A DNA stretch of 64,000 bases from Asterias amurensis (GCF_032118995.1 NC_092655.1:9539917-9603916), one strand, 5' to 3'; positions 1 to 13,461 are shown, numbered from the stretch's first letter. The notes: generated by a model from the sequence alone, not told the origin. Translations and numbers: made by a program.

Positions 1-2826
1 CTCCTCCTCCAACACACAATGTCAAACATAACCATCCCCTCCACCAACACACAATTCCAAACATAATCATCCCCTCCTCCAACACACCATTCCAAACATA
101 ACCCTCCCCTTCTCCAAATACACCACTCCAAACATAACCCTCCCCTCCTCCAACACACCATTCGAATCATAACCCTCCCCTCCACCAACACACCATTCCA
201 AACATAATCTTCCCCTCCTCCAACACACCATTTCAAACATAACCTTCCCCTCCTCCAACACACCATTCCAAACATAATCTTTCCCTACTCCAACACAACA
301 TTCCAAACATAGCCTTTCCCTACTACAAGACACCATTCCAAACATAACCTTCCCTCCTCCAATATACCATTCCAAACATAACCCTCCCCTCCTCCAACAT
401 ACCATTCCAAACATAATCTTCCCCTTCTCCAATGCACCATTCCAAACATAACCTTTCCCTATTTTCAACACACCATTCTAAACACAACCTTCCCCTCCTC
501 CAACACACCATTCCAAACATAGCCTTTCCCTACTCCAACACACCATTCCAAATATAACCTTCCCACTCCTCCAACACACCATTCCAAACATAACCTTCCC
601 CTTCTCCAACACACCATTCCAAACATACCCCCCTCCAACACACCATTCCAAACATAACCTTCCCACTCCTCCAACACACCATTCCAAACATAGCCTTTCC
701 CTACTCCAACACACCATTCCAAATATAACCTTCCCACTCCTCCAACACACCATTCCAAACATAACCTTCCCCTTCTCCAACACACCATTCCAAACATACC
801 CCCCTCCAACACACCATTCCAAACGCAACCTTTCCCCTCCTCCAACACACCATTCCAAACATAACCTTCCCCTCCTCTAACACACCATTTCAAACATAAC
901 ATGCTCCTCCTCCAAAACACCATTCCAAATATAACCTTCCCACTCCTCCAACACACCATTCCAAACATAAGCTTCCCCTTCTCCAACACACCATTCCAAA
1001 CATACCCCCTCCAACACACCATTCCAAACGCAACCTTTCCCCTCCTCCAACACACCATTCCAAACATAACCTTCCCCTCCTCCAACACACCATTTCAAAC
1101 ATAACCTTCCCCTCCTCCAACACACCATTCCAAACATAAGCTTCCCCTTCTCCAACACACCATTCCAAACATACCCCCCTCCAACACACCATTCCAAACG
1201 CAACCTTTCCCCTCCTCCAACACACCATTCCAAACATAACCTTCCCCTCCTCCAACACACCATTTCAAACATAACCTTCCCCTCCTCCAACACACCATTC
1301 CAAATATAACCTTCCCACTCCTCCAACACACCATTCCAAACATACCCCCCTCCAACACACCATTCCAAACGCAACCTTTCCCCATCTCCAACACACCATT
1401 CCAAACATAACCTTCCCCTCCTCTTACACACCATTTCAAACATAACATGCTCCTCCTCCAAAACACCATTCCAAACATAATCTTCCCCTCCTCCAACACA
1501 CCATTTCAAACATAACCTTCCCCTCCTCCAACACACAATTCCAAACATAATCTTTCCCTACTCCAACACACCATTCCAAACATAACCTTTCCCCTCCTCC
1601 AACACACCATTCCAAACATAACCTTCCCCTCCTCCAACACACCATTCCAAACATAACCTTCCCCTCCTCCAACACACCATTCCAAACGCAACCTTTCCCC
1701 TCCTCCAACACACCATTCCAAACATAACCTTCCCCTCCTCTTACACACCATTTCGAACATAACATGCTCCTCCTCCAAAACACCATTCCAAATATATCCC
1801 CCACTCCTCCAACACACCAATCCAAACATAAGCTTCCCCTTCTCCAACACACCATTCCAAACATACCCCCCTCCAACACACCATTCCAAACACAACCTTT
1901 CCCCTCATCCAACACACCATTCCAAACATAACCTTCCCCTCCTCCAACACACCATTTCAAACATAACCTTCCCCTCCTCCAACACACCATTCCAAATATA
2001 ACCTTCCCACTCCTCCAACACACCATTCCAAACATACCCCCTCCAACACACCATTCCAAACATACCCCCCTCCAACACACCATTCCAAACGCAACCTTTC
2101 CCCTCCTCCAACACACCATTCCAAACATAACCTTCCCCTCCTCTTACACACCATTCCAAACATAACCTTCCCCTCCTCCAACATACCATTCCAAACATAA
2201 TCTTCCCTTCTCCAATGCACCATTCCAAACATAACCTTTCCCTATTTTCAACACACCATTCTAAACACAACCTTCCCCTCCTCCAACACACCGTTCCAAA
2301 CATAACCTTCCCACTCCTCCAACACACCATTCCAAACATAACCTTCCCCTCATCCAACACACCATTCCAAACATGACCTTCCTACTCCTGCAACACACCA
2401 TTCCAAACATAACCTTCCCCTCCTCCAACACACCATTCCAAACATACCCCCTCCAACACACCATTCCAAACAAAACCTTCCCCTCCTCCAACACACCATT
2501 CCAAACATAACCTTCCCCTCCTCTTACACACCATTTCAAACATTACATGCTCCTCCTCCAAAACACCATTCCAAACATATTCCTCCCCTCCTCCAACACA
2601 TCATTCAAAACATAACCCTCCCTTCTCCAACACAACATTCTAAACATAACCTTCCCCTCCACCAACACACAATTCCAAACATAATCATCCCCTCCTCCAG
2701 CACACCATTCCAAACATTAACCCTCACCTCCTCCAACACACCATTCGAATCATAACCCTCCCCTCCACCAACACACCATTCCGAACTCAACCCTTCCCTC
2801 CTCCAACACACTATTTCAAACATAAC
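1..2826. repeat. 35-bp minisatellite array (left part)
   Basis: About 80 imperfect copies of a 35-bp C/T/A-rich unit; a typical stretch is CTCCAACACACCATTCC followed by AAACATAACCTTCCCC. The array runs off the left edge of the window. Because 35 is not a multiple of 3 and the unit lacks stops on the minus strand, all minus frames stay open and give apparent proteins repeating the same 35 residues. These are not believed to be genes. Higher-order variants recur, such as a short unit with an ACATACCCCCC junction and a CATGCTCC variant, so the array grew by multi-unit duplication. Confidence 0.93.
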
Positions 2827-2828
2827 TA

Positions 2829-3803
2829 TGGTGGCCCCGAAGGGACATCGCATAACGCAAACGTGTGGGCATACGTATGCAATGTCGTGAAACAAATCGC
2901 GAATATATGCGCACACGTATACAATATCGTGAAACAATTCGCGAATATGTGCGCACACGTATGCAATGTCGTGAAACAAATCGCGAATATGTGCGCACTT
3001 GTATGCAATGTTGTGAAACAAATCGCGAATATGTGCGCACACGTATGCAATGTCGTGAAACAAATCGCGAATATGTGCGCACTTGTATGCAATGTTGTGA
3101 AACAAATCGCGAATATGTGCGCACACGTATGCAATCTCGTGAACCAAATCGTGAATATGTGCGCACACGTATGCAATTTCGTGAACCAAATCGTGAATAT
3201 GTGCGCACACGTATGCAATTTCGAGAACCAAATCGTGGATATGTGCGCACACGAGTGCGATTTGTTTTGCAATGTCGTGAATTTTATTGCATACCATGTT
3301 GCATACCATTAGGATGATGTCATAGTTGTGGATAATTTGTTACCGATCTAGGGAGTACTGTGGCGCTACAGCAGGCTCCCTCTGTAAAGCATGTGTATAC
3401 CCAGGAACTTGGCACCAGGTCAAGGACGACCACACGCCTCGCTTGCCTCACAACAAAGACTACTGCTGCAATGACTACCGCTTATCTCACTGTTGGAAAG
3501 AAACCCCCCAGATCATTAGACATTTTATTCAAAGGTATGCAACATGGTATGCAATAAAATTCACGACATCGCAAATAATATTCGCAGACGTGTGCGCACA
3601 TATTCGCGAATTGTTTCACGACATTGCATACGTGTGCGCACATATTCGCGATTTGTTTCACGACATTGCATACGTGTGCGCACATATTTGCGAATTGTTT
3701 CACGACATTGCATACGTGTGCGCACATATTCGCAAATTGTTTCACGACATTGCATACGTATGCGCACACGTTTGCGATATGCGATGTCCCTTCAGGGCCA
3801 CCA
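2829..3803. mobile_element. Fold-back DNA element with tandem-repeat arms inside the minisatellite
   Basis: The ends are inverted copies of about 26 bp (TGGTGGCCCCGAAGGGACAT at the left, its complement with one change at the right), each flanked by TA. Inside the ends each arm is an array of a 42-bp unit: about nine to ten copies on the left (about 2860-3250) and about four to five in opposite orientation on the right (about 3585-3775). The unit carries GCGCACACGTATGCAATGTC. A unique centre of about 280 bp (about 3270-3545) has a short open frame but no transposase I can recognise. Since 42 is a multiple of 3, the arms give 14-residue pseudo-protein repeats that should be ignored. The architecture resembles Foldback/Galileo-type elements, but the superfamily is not proven. 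Confidence 0.82.
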
Positions 3804-3805
3804 TA

Positions 3806-4415
3806 CATAACCCTCCCCTCCTCCGACACACCATTCCAAACTTAATCTGCCCCTCCTCCAACACACCATTCAAAATATAACTTCCTCTCCTCCAACACAC
3901 CATTCCAAACATAACATTCCCCTCCTCCAACACACCATTCCAAACTCAACCTCCCCCTCCTCATACACACCATTCCACTTCACCTCGCAACTCAACCCTC
4001 CCTCCTCCACTACACCATTCCAAACATATCCTCCCTCCTCCAACGTACCATTTCAAACACACCCCATCCTCCAACACACCAAACCAAATTTAACCGTCCC
4101 CTCCTCCAACACACAAGTCCAAACATAACCTTCCCCTCTTCCAAAACACCATTCGAAACATGACCCTCCCCTCCTCCAACACACCATTCGAAACATAACC
4201 CTCCCCTCCACCAACACACCACTCCAAACTCAACCCTCCCCTCCCCAACACACCAGTCCAAACATAACCTTCCCCTCTTCCAAAACACCATTCGAAACAT
4301 GACCCTCCCCTCCTCCAACACACCATTCGAAACATGACCCTCCCCTCCTCCAACACACCATTCCAAACTCAACCCTCCCCTCCTCCAACACACCATTTCA
4401 AACATAACCTTCCCC
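3806..4415. repeat. 35-bp minisatellite array (right part)
   Basis: Continuation of the 35-bp array on the other side of the fold-back element. Units here are more diverged (CATTCGAAACATGACCCTCC and AACTCAACCCTCCCC variants), as expected near the edge of a tandem array. It ends at about 4415, where the sequence becomes unique. Minus-strand open frames across it are repeat artefacts. Confidence 0.9.
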
Positions 4416-7400
4416 TTTTTCTCAAATACCCATCAGTCTGCCGTCATTTTCATTTATCGTACACCTTCGGCTGCTATCAATAACCCTTCCCCTTCTCGTT
4501 ATTCCAATAAGACATTTGAATAAACTCTTTTAGAAAATTCATTTTAAGAGGTGTGTGTCTTTATATTCAAAGCCTCCTCTTTCAGCTTTACCCAAAACGC
4601 GCCTCTTTCCACATGCTTTCCAACAAACTCTCACCTCACACAAATCTTCAAATTGCAAATCTTCACCCTGCGCATGCGTCATCTATTGTCAATGGAAAGT
4701 GATAAGAATAAAAAAGGTTGCTTGTAAAAGTATTTCACTGGTTTGGGAAGAAGGGGGTAAATGAGGGAATGAATACCCAGCTGTGGTCCCTTAAACATCG
4801 TTGTTATTAATGTTTTTATAGGTATAAAATTAAATTTAATAATTGGACATAAATGTTGTTCAGCGGGAAATCAACACCCTAAAGTAATGAAGTAATTAAA
4901 GTCGAAAATTGACGATAGTGTTCCTAAAAATCAATATCGACAAAAAATATACTCTAAATGCTTGTAAGGCAGAGAGAAAGTGGACGAAGTTAATAATATC
5001 AGGGAAACGCCAATATCCTAATGATAGAAGTCCCTTAAGTTTACATGCTCAGAAAAGACTAAACACTGGCAAGTGGATTGGGGGTAACTCGTGTTTCAGT
5101 CCAGGGTTTTTGAGCCGGACAAAGGCTCACAATACTTACCTTGCAAATGTTTTGTTTTGTGTGATATTTCTTACAATTTCAAAGCTTCATTTGCTTCTAC
5201 TGAAGATACCAGCAAGTTTATCCCATCTGATTTACAGTCTCCATCAATTCCTCGTTCTGTGACTTGAAAGTAGGTCTTTCTGTGCAGGCAAATAATGCAG
5301 CACGACATCGATTTGTGGCTATAGCGATCTAAGAGTTGTTCTTGTGCATGGCATTAGGCAGCCTCGCTGCGTGGTATTTCCGTGATAGAATCAAACTTGA
5401 TTATGTTATTTAGGGACGTTATTTTAAACAATTGGCAAAGCTAGCTTCCCTCAAAATCACTGCTTCTTTTCGTACGGCAAAAGGGCAACGGAAGAATAAT
5501 TAAAACAGGTGCGGACAACTTTGAGAAAACATTGTCTATCAGCTGTGATGAAATAGTTCCTCTCATGTAACAGAATTACCTCGAGTTCAAAATACATTTT
5601 GAAGTGGATATATGAGTAATGTAAATTAATGTTTGTCTGGATTCTACCTTGTATAGTATAAATATGATATGCCATACACATATGCTGGATGATTGAAATA
5701 TAAAGTACCCTTGTATTTAATAAATTCCTTGACATATGGCCGAGTATCGGTATGATTTATGTTGCTGTAAACGCATAGTGTCGAGATTTTAATCGAAAAT
5801 TTAAGTCCTACCCTGGGGCACTTTTAAATACTTTCGTCCAGCCTACTCCAGTATGTTTCATTAAAAAAAATGTGGTAAATCTTTTCATATACATGTTTGC
5901 GCATAGTATATTCAGGGTTGTCAGCGCTGGAGGTCAGTTTATCGAGCCGAATGATGTACTCTATACAAGTTGTTTCTGAGGATCAAAAGTGCATCTTTCT
6001 TGTTATCCCTAGGGGTACTGGAACGGTTTACAGAATCCTATTAAATAGAGTCCAAAACACGCGTTGCAATGTGTTTGCCCTGGCAACCAGATGAATATCA
6101 CACAACTTAATCCCTGTGTCTCATCTGATTGCATTCTTACATTTCAAGCACTAAATTGCTACGCGTGTCGATGTTTCATTAATAGGATCAGTCATGTTTA
6201 GTGACGTGCTTCTAAAGTTAATGCTGCTGAAAAGTTTCCCATAAAAAACAATTATTTTGAGGTGCTACATTTTGAATCACTTGATGAGGGAACAGCCTTG
6301 AGTTAAAAGCAGTGTTCTGCAATATTTCAACTCGTATTAGTTCGGTATCCATGCATATCAGCGTCGTAATGCATCCTCATAATTGAAAAAGGCAACGTTT
6401 TAATAACACGGGCCTTAAATTTCATCAACGTGATTAACAAAACTTGAAAACTTGTTTTTCTCCGTTTTTTAGAGAATGTTTTAAATCGAAAAACCCCGAA
6501 GCAATGGCATATTATTTCTATCCAGGACCCAAGTTTAACCCTTGCATAAAACACACAGCATGAGTAGTGACGAGGTTTATTTTGTTTGGTTACTTGAACC
6601 AAAGTGGGACAAAACGAACTGCCGGGGGGTATCCACGAGCTTCTCTGGCTATCTGACTGCTGCTTTTCCATCAAGTCAAGTCTTTTCTACTGGGGCTTCC
6701 GCTTCGTTTGCCAGCACAGCATACTGTAGGCCTCCACTTCATAACACATTTCAGCTAGGCCAGATGACGTAATGTCACAATCGAATTTGCTTGGAGGCTA
6801 GAAGCAGGTGTTAAGACTACCCGTTAGCCTACGGTGACTGTCTTCAATGCAGCGGCGGTTTCATAATCAATAACAGCAAAAATTACTGTTTTCTTTCGTT
6901 GCTATTAAGGATGAACAAGGAATATCATAATGATATGGAAATAATACTATTATGCAGATTATTTTCATTCCATTCAAATGGAGGTCTCACTTGGCTTCCA
7001 ACTGAAATGAAATACACATTTATAGACCTGGAGATTTCAAAACAGACTGACCTTGCGCACTATATTTTTTTGTATCGTACTTGCTGCCTAAAATCAAGAT
7101 TTGTGGAACAAGTGCTGATCAAAATGTTAGGTCCTCTTTCTTCAAAAAAATCTAAACTGATGGTGCAATCCCCATAATTATCATCGTTCAATTTAGCTGT
7201 GTATGAATTGTGCATGCGGAACTCTGTGCTTTGCATAGCTTTGGTAAACTTGTTATTTCAAAGGTTCGTGGTATATAGATAAGAAGATTTCCTGGTAATT
7301 AAAGGTAAAACCAATCCGACATCAAAATGAATATTCAACGAGGAAATAACCATGAAACAGAAACAAGAAGACCCATAAAGGGACCAGAAGAGTGTTCGTA

Positions 7401-7697
7401 CGTACATTTGTCATTCTGGACGACTCTTTCGTCAAATAAATCATAGAAATTACTTAACAAGTAGCGAAGTCATGATTATGTCAGTTGAATCCTGTCTGTA
7501 ACCCCATGGTAATGAATGTCTAGGCTATATTCCAACCACTCATGTGTGTTTTGATGGCAAGGGTAATGTTACACAGCCATGGCTTGTACTGTTTATTTAA
7601 ACATAAGAAAAATCTGTGTTAACCATGATTCAACAAATGGCGCTAAGATTAATATAATAAAATATTAGCGTCCTATCAATTAAGAAGCGTCCCAGTT
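4416..7697. other. No gene recognised
   Basis: AT-rich unique-looking DNA. The open frames are short (under about 120 codons), lack recognisable domains and have no convincing splice context. No RNA gene was recognised. Confidence 0.5.
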
Positions 7698-8057
7698 AAA
7701 GCCATTGGACACTTTCGGAACAATTATTTTTAAAGTTCACAGATTTACAAATAACTTTACAGAAGGTAATGGTGAAAGACTTCTCTTGAAATATTATTCT
7801 ATGAAATGCTTTACTTTTTGAGAAAACATTAAAACAATATCAATTCTCGATATCGAGAATTACGGATTTATTTTAAACACATGTCATGACACGGCCAAAC
7901 GTGCGGACACAAGGGCGGGTTTTCCCGTTATTTTCTCCCGACTCCGATGACCGATTGAGCCTAAATGTTCACAGGTTTGTTATTTTATATATAAGTTGTG
8001 ATACACGAAGTGTTGGCCTTGGACAATATTGTTTACTGAAAGTGTCCAATGGCTTTA
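7698..8057. mobile_element. MITE B, complete copy
   Basis: About 360 bp with inverted ends: AAAGCCATTGGACACTTTC at the left and GAAAGTGTCCAATGGCTTT at the right. A central palindrome TTCTCGATATCGAGAA lies at about 7842-7857. A second copy in opposite orientation is at 36096-36425. It has no coding capacity. Its right half shares a block (CCGATTGAGC, then CACAGGTTTGTTATTTTAT) with MITE A. Confidence 0.85.
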
Positions 8058-10007
8058 AATGACGGTGGAACTGGAGGACTAAACTTAGGATATACCTATA
8101 CCACTGTCTCCAACCGGCAGGAGTAGGTTACATTTTGAGTACTGGGTTAAAGTGGACGGTGTTTAGTGTTAAAATAAGGTATAGACGACTAATTATAGTC
8201 TGTTATTTGAGAGTGTGGCTCTGAGACGAACTGGATGCTTACTCTTAGAATTAAACCCCGGGTTCATTAAACCTCACATTACAGTCTTCTGACAGTCCAC
8301 ATGACGTGTTTCCGAAAACGTAAATCGCGTTGATGAACAAAAATCACTCTGACTAATAATAACTATAATAATGAACAGTACTTATATAGTGCTTCACACA
8401 ACAGTCCCGAAGCGCTAATCCGTTTAAAATACGTTATTAACATACAATAAAACAAAGTTAGAACATTTTTCACAAATTTGTATTCGTAATTCGTGTTTTA
8501 GATTTTGACTTGGTTAGATCTATTTTCAGTCAAAAGGAAATTTAGACCCATTTTCTGTCTTATGTAATTTACTGTGAACAACAAACTAAACCGACGGTTG
8601 TCATTTTGTCTCTGAGAAGCTCGTATATACGCAACATCAATTTCTATGCCAAGTGAAAAGCCGAGAAGACCGAGGGAATGTTATTGGATTTTGACGGTAG
8701 GATTGGAGCTTACATTGGCTGATGCCAGCAAATGGACTTGTTTTTTTATTGATTATGCTGCAAAAGCTGCAATCGAAGAGTAAATAATGGGATGTTGTTG
8801 AAATAGCACCATAATGCCGCAGTGTAATATATTTTTGTCCAATGTTTTATTACAATTCGGTTTACTTAGTGCATACAGCGCATACTGTCTCCTTATTGAT
8901 TGTGCCACTTCTTACGATTTTTGGCAAGTTGTTTTTATTTAATATTATTTTTTATGCGAGGGCTTTAACTGGCACTAACGACATGTAATGGAACTATCGT
9001 CTTGCATAAACAGCTAGCAAGAGTGCTTCCTTTCTGGCGCTGAAATTTGATGGTCTGGTATAGCAAGGATAGTATGCAAAGGAAAAGCATATCCAAGGCT
9101 TGATGTATGTGGATGAAACGACCTGTAATGGGTAACGAGATTTCATTGGGGGACACTTACGGTTGGATTGTGTGGCCTTAGTGACCGTCGACGCCTAGTA
9201 TGTAGGGCTGATTAGTTGACATCAGGTAGCGTCGTACTTGTGGGGCCCCACTGTTTAACATGCACTGGAAAATACTGCAACCCCAACTAAATTTCTAATC
9301 CCTAAAAGATTTAATTTATAATCTAAAAATGGATGTCTCTTATTACTGTACAATCTTTTGGATTAGTTTTCAAATTATATTTAGAGTTCATCTAAAACAA
9401 AATTGTTAACCTTAGACAATGAGAGCTATGAAACAGTTCCAGTCATTATCCCAATTCATAAGAATTGTGTCGATCAAGGTACTTTCGGTTGAACGGAAAG
9501 GCCTATAGGCATTGAGCGACATTGAATGATCAGTTTGATTTCTCTCAAATCATCAAGACTATAATATCATCTTGGGACTCCTAAGAACAATGGAGCCAAA
9601 ATATATGTTGTTAACTACAATTGTCTATGAATACAAGGACCAACCAGGAAATGTACACTATTGAAGAGTCCATTCATGTGCATCTGGGAATCTTGATTTC
9701 ACATCGTTGCAATCTCAAACAAATGATGATGAACTCGTGAGATAGAGCCATTCGTTATGAATCTGCCTGTAATAAAATGTCTGTACTTTGGAGGAGTTGA
9801 GTCGTGCAATGATTGTTGATATATGACGGTGATTCCCCATCCTGCCATGAGACCAATCTATAGTAATTCATGATAACGGCGTATGATGTATCATGCCAAA
9901 TGTCACATTACGTTACGTATGTTAACAAACAAAAATACACTTTTAACGTCGTAATTAGGACACGATCGGTGTCCTTTTATTTGTTAAACTGTACTGATAA
10001 GAACAAA
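8058..10007. other. No gene recognised
   Basis: AT-rich DNA without a supportable ORF, RNA gene or clear repeat. The longest open frame is about 63 codons on the minus strand and has no recognisable domain. Confidence 0.5.
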
Positions 10008-10495
10008 GGGATTGTGAAACCGTAATTAAGGATTGTGAATCCGTAATAAAGGATTGTGAATCCGTAATAAAGGATTGTGAATCCGTAATAAAGGATTGTG
10101 AATCCATAATAAAGGATTGTGAAACCGTAATTAAGGATTGTAAATCAGTAACAAAAGATTATGGATACGTAATAAAGGATTGTGAATTCGTAACAAAGGA
10201 TTGTGAATCCGTAATAAAGGATTGTGAATCCGTAATAAAGGATTGTGAATCCGTAATAAAGGATTGTGAATCCGTAATAAAGGATTGTGAATTCGTAACA
10301 AAGGATTGTAAATCCGTAATAAAGGATTTGTTTGAATCCGCAATAAAGGATTGCGATACGTAAAAATAGATTGTGAATCCGTCATAAAGGATTATGAATC
10401 AGTAACAATGGATTGTGAATCCGTCATAAAGGATTGTGAATCAGTAATAAAGGATTGTGAATCTGTAATCAAGGATTGTGAATCCGTAATAATGG
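10008..10495. repeat. 21-bp tandem repeat
   Basis: About 23 copies of a 21-bp unit AAAGGATTGTGAATCCGTAAT with scattered substitutions and a few short indels near 10325-10370. The unit is a multiple of 3 without stops in some frames, so it yields a seven-residue pseudo-protein repeat on each strand. The unit is partly self-complementary (GGATTGTGAATCC). Confidence 0.93.
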
Positions 10496-12261
10496 AGCCT
10501 GATGATGTCATCTGTTTTCAAATTAGGCTGTGTCAATTTGGGTTTTAAGTTTCTTATTTTAAAATCACAAGTTCTTAGAACTACAAAACTAACTTCAAGT
10601 AGGTCTATATCAATATGTCCCAAATAGACGTGTTTAAAAAATTTTCTCTTCACCAGCTCTGTTTATTTTTGACATAGTTTTTTACCTTGTTTTTATTTCG
10701 ACAAAAAAATCAGTCCAGTTGGGTTTTAGGTTGTTTTTTATTTTGCAATGGGCTTTCTAATGTTTTAATTGAGGCCTATATTGGAACATTGTTAGTGTTT
10801 TATAACTATTTGGGAGAGGCACATTATGCAAAGATAAAACAAACATTATGTATGCCTGCTGTATGTTTGTTTGATTTGTTATCAAAGTATCTACATGCCC
10901 GCGGTCAGTGCATTGGATATAATACACCAAGGTTGAAAAAGATCCTTAATTCGAGCTGAGTAGATAAGTCATTCATGGAGTGCCTGTTTCGTTTGGTAAA
11001 GTCTGTTCTTCGTCTCTTACCTCGGGTTAGCCTTTCTTTGTCCGCTGTCAGCCCAACGTCAAACTGCAATCAAAATGTTTGTATTCATCTTAGAAAAGAA
11101 ATCACAATGCAGGCTTTAAGCCCGTAGCTATGGCATGAAACTGGTGTTTTAATCTGGATCACTCAGGATACTGGAGGCCACTTTGACCGTGTTACCGAAA
11201 AAACAGAAGTATCTGCTTGGTGCCAGAGGCATCTTAAGCAACCAACTCGAGACAACGGAGATTGCAACCAACTTGAGAAAGAGGGTATGTTCTTCCTCAT
11301 AATGCAGCTGGTGAAGTGCGCTGGGATAGCTCCATGGACGGATCTGCCTTCAATGGAAGTGGTCTTCGCTTATTACACATTTATGTTTCCCTCTATGGAA
11401 CAGCTTTATATCAGGCAAAAAGCGAGCAACGTGGACCCTCCTAGAATGACTGTTTTGGATTGCTAAACCCCTAAGTTTGAAAATCTAGGCTTAACAACAA
11501 AACATGTACAACAACAATTAAAAAAACATCGAAATCAACAGCAACATTATTCAACAACAACATCGACTTAAGAAACGTCTTTGTAGGAAATATTGATTTA
11601 AGTAAAGTTGTTTGTGGTTCAAACATTTTGCATTTTAAAGTCAAATGGATTTACTCATTGTAATAATTTCGTCGAATGGTTTTAAAAGCACGTCATTATA
11701 TTATTGAAATATTAAGCAAATAATATATGGAGTTATAATTAGCTGTAAATTTGGGCGTGTAACCCCATGCCTCCCCATGTCTCGTATCATTTATAAACCT
11801 AAACAGGTAGGCGCTGTTAGAATTTGATTATTTATTTTTGAAGACGATCAACGCAAGAACGCCGCCTGAATTTCCGTCCATGTTGAAAATGAGACTGGTT
11901 TCTCAGCTTTTGAATAATGCTTTCAATTTCCGGTTCGGAACGGAAGTCAAGGTTAAAATTGTTTAATATTTCAAATATTTTTCTAAAGATGTATGAAGAT
12001 GTAAACTCCAATGAGCAGTTCAGTGGTTATGTGTACCTTTTTCTACCACAGGGTCGATTTCACAAAGAAATAGGACTAATCCTCTTAGTCCTAAGAGTGA
12101 TTCAAAACTTAAAGTCATCTGGAAATAGAATTTTGTTTTCTTCAAACATTGGAGTATAATGTTAAGGAACAATAAAATAATTATTTGAGTAATTGTTTGT
12201 AACGATTTCTATGTTTAAAATATATATAGAGTTGTTTGGGGTGACTCCGCCTACCCCTTTT
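10496..12261. other. No gene recognised
   Basis: Unannotated AT-rich sequence with only short open frames (at most about 90 codons) lacking domain features. Confidence 0.45.
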
Positions 12262-12960
12262 GTGACGTCAATCGAGGCAGACTTTGCCTCGATCGAACAT
12301 CGAACACACGGACGTGCAAGTGCATGCAAGTCCTATAGTCGTGAAATTGTACGTTTCGAAAAAAGTGTTTTTCTTGCATTTTTCCGGCAATGTCGACCGG
12401 GTTTATTGCTGCTGGATGCAGCAAGACAACTAAAGATGTGGTCAATTTGCAAAGTAGTCCGGTCCGACGTATTTTCCAGCGCTGCGCAGCAAACACTTCG
12501 AGCCGTCGTGCTTCGACAATCCGGAATACACTACACATTTTGACATGAAGAGAAAGGTTCTTTTCTAAACCATGACGTTATCGCAACAATTTTTCCAGCT
12601 AGTGGGGAAGTCGAAGAAGCTACCTGAAAGACGTGACGAACCTAAAGGAGCATTTGCTTAACGTGAACAAAATCGGGTATTGTTTCAACTTTGAGGGCAT
12701 GTTTTTAGCTTGCACCATACGTCACTATCTTGTGTTGGCACTGCATGCGATTCATCGTGCTGGGTAATCCGAGTGGACCGTCCGCACAGCAGCCATCCAG
12801 TGCGTGCAGTCTGCTCCGTGACCGTATAGTTCTGTGCGTAGCATAGACTTATATATAACTCTACGGTACGTAGGCATCATACCGATCAGGTATCCAGACG
12901 TAGTGTAACGGGGCCAGACTACCATTTTCTCTTCAAATATCGCGCCTCGATTGACGTCAC
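12262..12960. repeat. Inverted repeat enclosing a THAP-domain relic
   Basis: A 17-bp block GTGACGTCAATCGAGGC at 12262-12278 is matched by its exact reverse complement at 12944-12960. The block contains a palindromic CRE-like TGACGTCA. The enclosed 680 bp contains the THAP-like relic described separately. The block could be the terminal repeat of a decayed THAP-type DNA transposon or the edge of an older duplication. Confidence 0.6.
12390..12655 (+). pseudogene. THAP zinc-finger domain relic
   Basis: From the ATG at 12390 the frame reads a start typical of THAP domains (FIAAGCSKTTKDVVNL), with the first zinc-ligand Cys. After a short gap and frame change a second block reads KHFEPSCFDNPEYTTHF, which fits the conserved C-terminal part of the C2CH THAP finger. 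A third block in another frame (about 12588-12630) reads TIFPASGEVEEAT, like the common stretch that follows the domain. The central part with the second Cys and the conserved Trp is missing, and stop codons interrupt every frame, so this is a dead copy. THAP domains bind DNA and occur in host regulators and in P-element-type transposases; the surrounding inverted repeat favours a transposon origin (inference). Confidence 0.62.
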
Positions 12961-13461
12961 GAACAGCCCCCTGGTCGGGCCTACTTTTAAATTTGTAAAT
13001 AAAATGGAAACTAATTTTGGTGAACTTAATTAACTGTTTATTCATATTCCACTCATTAAAAAACTTTTTTTTGCGACAAAAGCTTTATTTTGACAAAATA
13101 CCACTTCCAGGTGACTTTAAGGAACGCCTATCGTTTAACTCGTCCTAACTCGAGACTGAAATCCACACAGGGATGAGCTTGTTGTTTCTTATTTCAACTT
13201 CTGGTTTGCACTAGAACACAAGGTCACTTTGGGGTTATGTCAATGTGAACGAGAGATTACTGGTACAGGTCAGGGAATGAAACAACTATACCACCTACAT
13301 GGTTGGGCTCAATGCATGCACAAAACGAAAACAAGCAAATGGGTTATCTCACCATCGTGAAGAAAGCCACCTTTACGAGAGAAGTTTGAGCAACCCTACA
13401 GGCTTAAAAGATGACTTACCAACGTGAATGGAATGTTGGCAATAAGAAGTGTGTCAGAATA

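Noticed and set aside
67..2539. Many long minus-strand frames with repeating WCVGGGEGYVWNGVLEEG-type text
   Set aside because: They are translations of the 35-bp minisatellite in three phases, with frequent frame-dependent overlaps; no gene structure.
2816..3810. Frames with NMCAHVCNVVKQIA and RTYSRFVSRHCI repeats on both strands
   Set aside because: Translations of the 42-bp arm units of the fold-back element; open on both strands because the unit is a multiple of 3.
10008..10495. CRISPR-like regular array
   Set aside because: Direct head-to-tail 21-bp repeats without unique spacers, in eukaryotic DNA. The same applies to the 20-, 24- and 46-bp arrays.
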